NCBI RefSeq assembly: GCF_001279695.1
Contig: NZ_LGDD01000314.1
Span: 1-54,407, forward strand
Origin: Streptomyces sp. WM6378
GTDB lineage: Bacteria > Actinomycetota > Actinomycetes > Streptomycetales > Streptomycetaceae
Length of the DNA: 54,407 nucleotides
Direction: 5' to 3'
The position numbers and the translations under genes were made by a program. Shown here in pieces: positions 50,513-54,407 of the stretch (position 1 is its first letter; every line of letters begins with the position of its first letter). The notes beneath the pieces are model-generated. The model had not been told where the DNA came from, did no database searches, and saw only the letters and a list, made by a program, of their open reading frames with translations.

Positions 50513-51426
50513 GGGCCGTTGGGCCGGAACAAGGTGGCGGGCACCGCCATGTCCAGTGACTGGTGGGGCCGCTGGTGGTTGTAGGCGGCAACCCATTCGT
50601 CGATCGACTGCTGGGCCGCTTCCTGGGACGCGAACGGCGCGACCTGGTCGAGGAACTCCTCCCGCAGGGTCTTATGAAACCGCTCAATCTTGCCGGTCGT
50701 CGTTGGTGAGCGTGGCTTGGTCCGCCGCGCGGTGATCCCGTTCTCCCGGCAGACCCGCTCGAACAGCACTTCCACCGGCTCCGGTCTGTTGTGCCGCCCG
50801 GTGAACTGCTTGCCGTTGTCGGTCAGGACCTCCGAGGGCACGCCGTAGCGGCGCATCGCCGCGGCGAACGCCTCGCAGACGGCCCGGCCGCTTGGCACTG
50901 CGACCACAGTGGCAATGACCACGAAGCGGGAGTGGTCGTCGATGCCGGTGACCATCTTGCACTCGCGGCCGTCCGCCAGCATGACGCCGCCGACCAGGTC
51001 CATCTGCCACAAATGCATCGGCGCTTCGCGCTGCCACCTGCGGTACTTGCGCTTGTGCTGCTGGACCTGGGCCTGGACCAGTCCGTTGCGGGTGAGCACC
51101 CGGTGCACAGTCGCCCGGGAGGGCGTCGGCGTCACCTCGCGTTGACCGAGCTCGTGGCGGATGCGGCGGGCGCCCCAACGGGGGTGCTGCCGCCGCAACT
51201 CGCAGATCGCGGCCTCGACGGACGACGGCAGCCGGGCCGGGCTGGTCCGCGGACGCCGCGAACGGTCCGTCAGCCCGGGGAGCCCTTCCTGCTCGAACCG
51301 CTTCCGCCAGGTGTGCAGCGACTGGCGGGTCGTGCCGTACCGCTCTGCGACCTCCCCGATCGGTGAACCGCCCAGAACTTCGCACACCGCGCGGTACCTG
51401 TACTGCGCCATCGCCTCCGGATCCAT
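50479..51426 (-). CDS. IS481-family transposase, catalytic part
   Basis: 315 aa. N-terminal helix-turn-helix (SPIGEVAERYGTTRQSLHTW), a second HTH (SRATVHRVLTRNGLVQAQV) and an intact DDE core: Asp in HLWQMDLVGG, Asp in EVLTDNGKQF and Glu in TGKIERFHKTL. It ends in YNHQRPHQSLDMAVPATLF and then runs out at 50479 in the wrong frame just after the GGGCC repeat. Catalytic residues are complete, so the enzyme could act if the C-terminal domain is dispensable. Confidence 0.85.
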   Translation of the reverse strand: MDPEAMAQYRYRAVCEVLGGSPIGEVAERYGTTRQSLHTWRKRFEQEGLPGLTDRSRRPRTSPARLPSSVEAAICELRRQHPRWGARRIRHELGQREVTPTPSRATVHRVLTRNGLVQAQVQQHKRKYRRWQREAPMHLWQMDLVGGVMLADGRECKMVTGIDDHSRFVVIATVVAVPSGRAVCEAFAAAMRRYGVPSEVLTDNGKQFTGRHNRPEPVEVLFERVCRENGITARRTKPRSPTTTGKIERFHKTLREEFLDQVAPFASQEAAQQSIDEWVAAYNHQRPHQSLDMAVPATLFRPNGPARPGPIPHRP

Positions 51427-51593
51427 GCAGCCCCTCCCTCACCACGTCAACGAGAAGGAGGCCGTCAAGGATGTGCTGAGTCCAAAGCAGATCAACAGTT
51501 GAAAGACGTCAAGCATCTACCGAGAACAAGCGGTCAAGGAAGTCCTGAGCCGTTACAGAGCCACCGTGGGTAAGCGGCGCAAGTGTGCTGACA

Positions 51594-51615
51594 CCTCCTC
51601 CCTATAGGGAGGAGG
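51594..51615. repeat. 22-bp perfect palindrome
   Basis: CCTCCTCCCTA followed directly by its reverse complement TAGGGAGGAGG. There is no loop, so it is a symmetric protein-binding or recombination-type site rather than a good terminator. It lies about 65 bp beyond the IS481 right end. Confidence 0.5.
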
Positions 51616-52089
51616 GCTCCTTCTCTTCCTGGCGTGGATCGCGGCGACGTGGACGGGGCCGGCGCGTGGTCCGAGCTGGCGAGACTTGGGTGCGGGCAAG
51701 TTGATCCGAGAGTTGGCTGTACCGGTGGCTCGATCGTTGATCCGGGCGTGGACCGAGACCACTGCCGAGGGTGGGACCGGCCCTTTTGCGATCTTGGCCG
51801 TTCGCGCTGGTCAGCTCCTGCGGGCAAGGACGGATCCGGCGCCGACACCTTCTTGTACGCGGTAGCCGTACAGGAGGTTGGGGTTCATGGAGGGGCGGCG
51901 CGGTGGCCGCGCGGTGGTGGGCGTGGAGTTCGGCCGGCCCCGCGGCGAGGACTGCGTGGGCCGGGCCTGGACGGGGCTCTGCGGGCGCCCCAGAGCCGTC
52001 CGTGGGCGGCTCTGGGGCCCCCTGGCTGGGGAAGCAGTTGTTCGGCGACTGGAGGGGCGTCTCGCGCGCTTACCGCGCCGACTGCGGTA

Positions 52090-52137
52090 GGGGCTGCGGT
52101 AGAGGCTGTACAACGGGCTGTACTAGAGGCTGCATCA
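52090..52137. repeat. Imperfect 12-bp tandem repeat, four units
   Basis: Units GGGGCTGCGGTA, GAGGCTGTACAA, CGGGCTGTACTA and GAGGCTGCATCA follow each other exactly. On the minus strand the array reads as CAG plus nine bases and would encode tetrapeptides starting with Gln (QPLV, QPVV, QPLP, QPLP). Confidence 0.55.
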
Positions 52138-52428
52138 CTCCCCGTGACGCCCCATCATTCACGCAGGTCAGACCCCTTGGTACGCCGTCGTCGGAACCCC
52201 GACTTCCCTCCGTACGCTCTGCCTGGCCCTGATGCCTTGGGTTGGTGGGGGTAGTGGTGGGGGCGGGGCGGTGCGTGTCGGTGGGCGGGCGCTGCGCTGG
52301 CGGGGGTTGGGTGGGGCGTCGAGCCGGTGACCCGCCGCGACGGATCGTAGGCGCAGCCCCCTTGACCGCCCGTCACTCCGATGGAGGACAAGGGGGCGTC
52401 AGCCGTGGAATCGCAGGCTTGCCTACTG

Positions 52429-52500
52429 GACTGCCGTATCTGTTGCGCTATCTGCTGCACGATCTCCTGCGGGATCTCCTGCACTATCTGCTGCATCCCG
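52429..52500. repeat. Imperfect 12-bp tandem repeat, six units
   Basis: GACTGCCGTATC, TGTTGCGCTATC, TGCTGCACGATC, TCCTGCGGGATC, TCCTGCACTATC and TGCTGCATCCCG follow in register. The plus strand would encode a Cys-Ile rich tetrapeptide repeat, the minus strand Gln-led tetrapeptides. It shares period and minus-strand CAG phase with the array at 52090. Confidence 0.55.
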
Positions 52501-52743
52501 GTTCCGGCACGCGACGGAAAACTCCAGGTCAGCCCTCATGGTGGGGCGTGGTGGGAGGTCAGGCATCCCCTTCTGCCCGTCCCCCTGCGCCCATTGATCA
52601 AGAAAGAGAGGGTGGGGTCTTGGGTGAGCGGGTGCGGCGGGGACGGGCGCCGTGGGGAGTTGGGGGTGCGCGGTCACGGGGCTGCCCGCGCGGCGAGGTG
52701 GACTGGCTGCAACCGTTGGTCTCCGCGGCTTGTCTTCACTGTC

Positions 52744-53988
52744 ATGGCAGCCAAGCGAAGGCCGCGATCCGCCCTGAACGATGGGGAGTTACGGCTGTGG
52801 AGGGTCGGCTGGGCGCTGGGCCTCTCCTTCGCCGCTGCGGTCCTGGTCGCGGGCGGCATCTTCTACTGGCTGGTGGTGCTGCTCGACTTCAAGGAGATCG
52901 ACACCAACGCCAAGCTCGACGCCACGACGCTCTTCGACCTGGTGAAACTCTCCTTCGGGGTGGTCGCAGGAGCCGGTGCGCTCGTCGCCCTGGTCGTCGC
53001 CTACCGCCGCCAGCGCGTCGACGAGGCCGGCGCTTACCGCGAGGCCACCCGGCTGCACACCGAGCGCTTCTCCCAGGCCGTCGACAAACTCGGCTCCGAC
53101 TCACCCGCAGTCCGGCTCGGCGGCGTCCACGCACTGGCCGGCCTCGCCGACGACGCCCCCACCCACGACCTGCGCCAGACCTGCATCGACGTCCTGTGCG
53201 CCTACCTCCGCCTGCCCTTCCCTCCCGACCCGGGCGACCTTCCCGACCCCTTGCCCGACGGCACCTCACCCACCAAAGAACAGCGCGATGCACACCAGGA
53301 CAAGAAAGACCGCCACCGCGCACTTCGTGAAGTCCGGCGGACGATCTTGAGCCTGACAGGAGACCACTACCGCATCCTCGAAGGCGCTCACCGCTCATGG
53401 CAAGGCTGCAACCTTGATCTCACTGGGGTCGACATCGACGGTGCTATGGACTTTACCGGCGCGGTGTTCTCCGGCGGCTTCGTGAACTTCGCCGACGCGA
53501 CGTTCTCCGGCGGCTTCGTGAAATTCGACAGCGCGGTGTTCTCCGGCGGCCGCGTTGACTTCCGCCGCGCGGTGTTCTCCGGCAGCAGCGTTAGCTTCAA
53601 CCACGCGGTGTTCTCCGGCGGCTTCGTGGACTTCGACAGCGCGGTGTTCTCCGACGGCACCGTGTACTTCGGCCATACGGTGTTCTCCGGCGGCACCGTT
53701 AGCTTCGACTGCGCGGTGTTCTCCGGCAGCAGCGTGACCTACGACTACGCGGTGTTCTCCGGCGGCACCGTGTACTTCTCCGGCGGCTTGACGTTCTCCG
53801 GCGGCTGCGTAAGTTTCTGCGCGACGTTCTCCGGCAGCTGCGTGTTCTTCGGCCCTTTGACCTTCTCCGGCGGCACTCTGGTCTTCCACAACTCCACGGG
53901 CCCGGCTCCGATCGGACTCCTCGCTGCCGTCGGTACCCCCGTTCCTGCAACGGTCTTCCTTCCTCCCGCTTGGTGCCCCTTTCCGTAG
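52744..53988 (+). CDS. Membrane-anchored pentapeptide-type repeat protein
   Basis: 414 aa from ATG 52744; no clear ribosome site, and an open extension to 52381 is judged non-coding. Two N-terminal transmembrane helices (WALGLSFAAAVLVAGGIFYW; VVAGAGALVALVVAYRR), then RQRVDEAGAYREATRLHTER and a helical linker (DKLGSDSPAVRLGGVHALAG) that is typical of Streptomyces pentapeptide-repeat proteins. From about residue 240, twelve repeats of about 12 residues with consensus [VT]FSGG-x-V-x-F-x-x-A form a probable right-handed beta helix. It ends PPAWCPFP. Function unknown. Confidence 0.82.
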   Translation: MAAKRRPRSALNDGELRLWRVGWALGLSFAAAVLVAGGIFYWLVVLLDFKEIDTNAKLDATTLFDLVKLSFGVVAGAGALVALVVAYRRQRVDEAGAYREATRLHTERFSQAVDKLGSDSPAVRLGGVHALAGLADDAPTHDLRQTCIDVLCAYLRLPFPPDPGDLPDPLPDGTSPTKEQRDAHQDKKDRHRALREVRRTILSLTGDHYRILEGAHRSWQGCNLDLTGVDIDGAMDFTGAVFSGGFVNFADATFSGGFVKFDSAVFSGGRVDFRRAVFSGSSVSFNHAVFSGGFVDFDSAVFSDGTVYFGHTVFSGGTVSFDCAVFSGSSVTYDYAVFSGGTVYFSGGLTFSGGCVSFCATFSGSCVFFGPLTFSGGTLVFHNSTGPAPIGLLAAVGTPVPATVFLPPAWCPFP

Positions 53989-54167
53989 CACCCCGAGGCG
54001 GGGCGGAATCGGTCGTTAGCCCCTCCCCGGGCCGATCCCTGGGCGCTGTGAAGGCGTGCCTCTGCCGTGCCCGCCCCTGCGGGGGAAAGTACGTCGAAGG
54101 CGTCCTACTGACCTTTCCGATGGGTTGTCGGCGTGACGTCGGCGGTGGTCCGCGCTATGCCTGGGCT

Positions 54168-54407
54168 ATGCGATACGCGCAAGGGGGTGGGCTCAGGGCC
54201 TATGAACAGGCCGCCCGTGAACGGGTACGGATGCTGGCGGCCGAGGGCTTTGAGCGGGGCGGGAAGAACACGGTCATCGCGAAGGATCTGCGGGTGAGTA
54301 TCCGTTCGGTCGAACGCTGGAGGCGGGACTGGAGGGCTCACGGCAGGGCCGGTTTGCGTAGTTCGGGGCCTGCCAAGAGTCCGAAGGTGAGCCCTCAGGA
54401 GTTCGCC
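54168..54407 (+). CDS. IS630-type transposase, N-terminal part (runs off the window)
   Basis: 80 codons from ATG 54168 to the right edge. Helix-turn-helix of the winged IS630/Tc1 type: AYEQAARERVRMLAAEGFER, then KNTVIAKDLRVSIRSVERW and RRDWRAHGRAGLRSSGPAKS, the usual start of these transposases. The interval 53989-54167 before it holds no gene and should contain the left terminal repeat, which I could not define without the right end. Confidence 0.75.
   Translation, partial: MRYAQGGGLRAYEQAARERVRMLAAEGFERGGKNTVIAKDLRVSIRSVERWRRDWRAHGRAGLRSSGPAKSPKVSPQEFA

Larger units (their letters stand above)
49603..51528 (-). mobile_element. IS481-family insertion sequence with frameshifted transposase
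   Basis: About 1.93 kb. The left end CTCAGGAGATGCTTGACGCC (49606-49625) is repeated inverted at the right as GACGTCAAGCATCTACCGAG (51505-51524), 17 of 20 bases matching. The outermost bases read TGT and ACA, as in IS481. Further end-like copies lie at 49577-49593, 51463-51481 and 51533-51551, so the exact right boundary is uncertain. No target duplication was seen. Confidence 0.7.
51529..52743. other. Gene-free degenerate stretch right of the IS element
   Basis: About 1.2 kb in which no frame gives a convincing protein: the open frames are low-complexity Gly/Arg/Ser translations. It holds an IS-end-like sequence (51533-51551), a 22-bp palindrome (51594-51615) and two arrays of 12-bp repeats. 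It looks like decayed DNA between two mobile elements. Confidence 0.5.

Noticed and set aside
51634..52254. Open frames right of the IS element on both strands
   Set aside because: Translations are Gly/Arg/Trp-rich without any family signature and shift register across repeats; the DNA looks decayed.
52381..52743. N-terminal extension of the repeat protein to an ATG at 52381, with a Cys-Ile repeat
   Set aside because: The extension is low-complexity, covers a 12-bp tandem repeat, and a typical Streptomyces start with transmembrane helices occurs at 52744.
1..54407. CRISPR arrays, tRNA and rRNA genes
   Set aside because: No spaced direct repeats of CRISPR form and no tRNA- or rRNA-like segment was noticed by eye; a covariance-model scan would be decisive.

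Overview
The window is about 70% G+C, with GTG and TTG starts, ATGA/GTGA-coupled genes, XRE/TPR and NsdA-like regulators and actinobacterial IS481 and IS630 elements. This points to Streptomyces or a close relative. Replication-relaxation, ParB, SSB and type IV secretion genes, with no rRNA, tRNA or core genes, suggest a large (perhaps linear) plasmid or an integrated conjugative element. No telomere, ParA, relaxase or integrase was recognised here.

Layout. (1) 1-9095, minus strand: a Tad-type pilus operon with lipoprotein, secreted protein, CpaB, TadZ-like, CpaF, TadB, TadC, Flp-like pilin, three TadE/G-like pseudopilins and a LysM protein that runs off the left edge. (2) 9424-20797, minus strand: nine overlapping genes for a type IV secretion/conjugation machine (TcpC/VirB8-like, VirB2-like, PrgI/VirB3-like, VirB4, a small Cys-motif protein, VirB6-like, transglycosylase-NlpC/P60, an accessory protein and a VirD4-like ATPase). 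(3) 20850-21410: a control region with CGTGGTAAGCG iteron-like boxes and eight TGCGCA hexamers. (4) 21463-24227, plus strand: five mostly coupled genes of unknown function, three with membrane segments, followed by a NUDIX gene. (5) 25040-33204: an NsdA-like regulator divergent from a metabolic island. The island holds hydratase, aldehyde dehydrogenase and aldolase homologues of the meta-cleavage lower pathway, joined to a ketosynthase III, an acyl carrier protein, a CitE-like lyase, a MaoC dehydratase and an Eis-like acetyltransferase. (6) 33299-37088: a GNAT, an XRE/TPR regulator, two unknown genes and a second-copy-type gpsA. (7) 37112-41302: plasmid replication/control genes, with the same CGTGGTAAGCG boxes in front of the replication-relaxation gene. 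(8) 42042-44231: a secreted NucA/NucB-type nuclease with a ricin-like lectin tail. (9) 44240-49559, minus strand: plasmid housekeeping with SSB, ParB and small proteins. (10) 49600-54407: a frameshifted IS481 element, degenerate sequence with 12-bp tandem repeats, a repeat-rich membrane-anchored protein and the start of an IS630-type transposase.

How it may work together (inference). The pilus and the secretion channel are adjacent, co-oriented operons and may form one DNA-transfer apparatus. The shared iteron-like boxes suggest that transfer and replication are co-regulated, possibly by the protein with four HTH-like segments at 39927-40844. The metabolic island lacks ring-cleavage genes and carries carrier-protein chemistry. 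It therefore looks more like a small biosynthetic pathway than aromatic catabolism.
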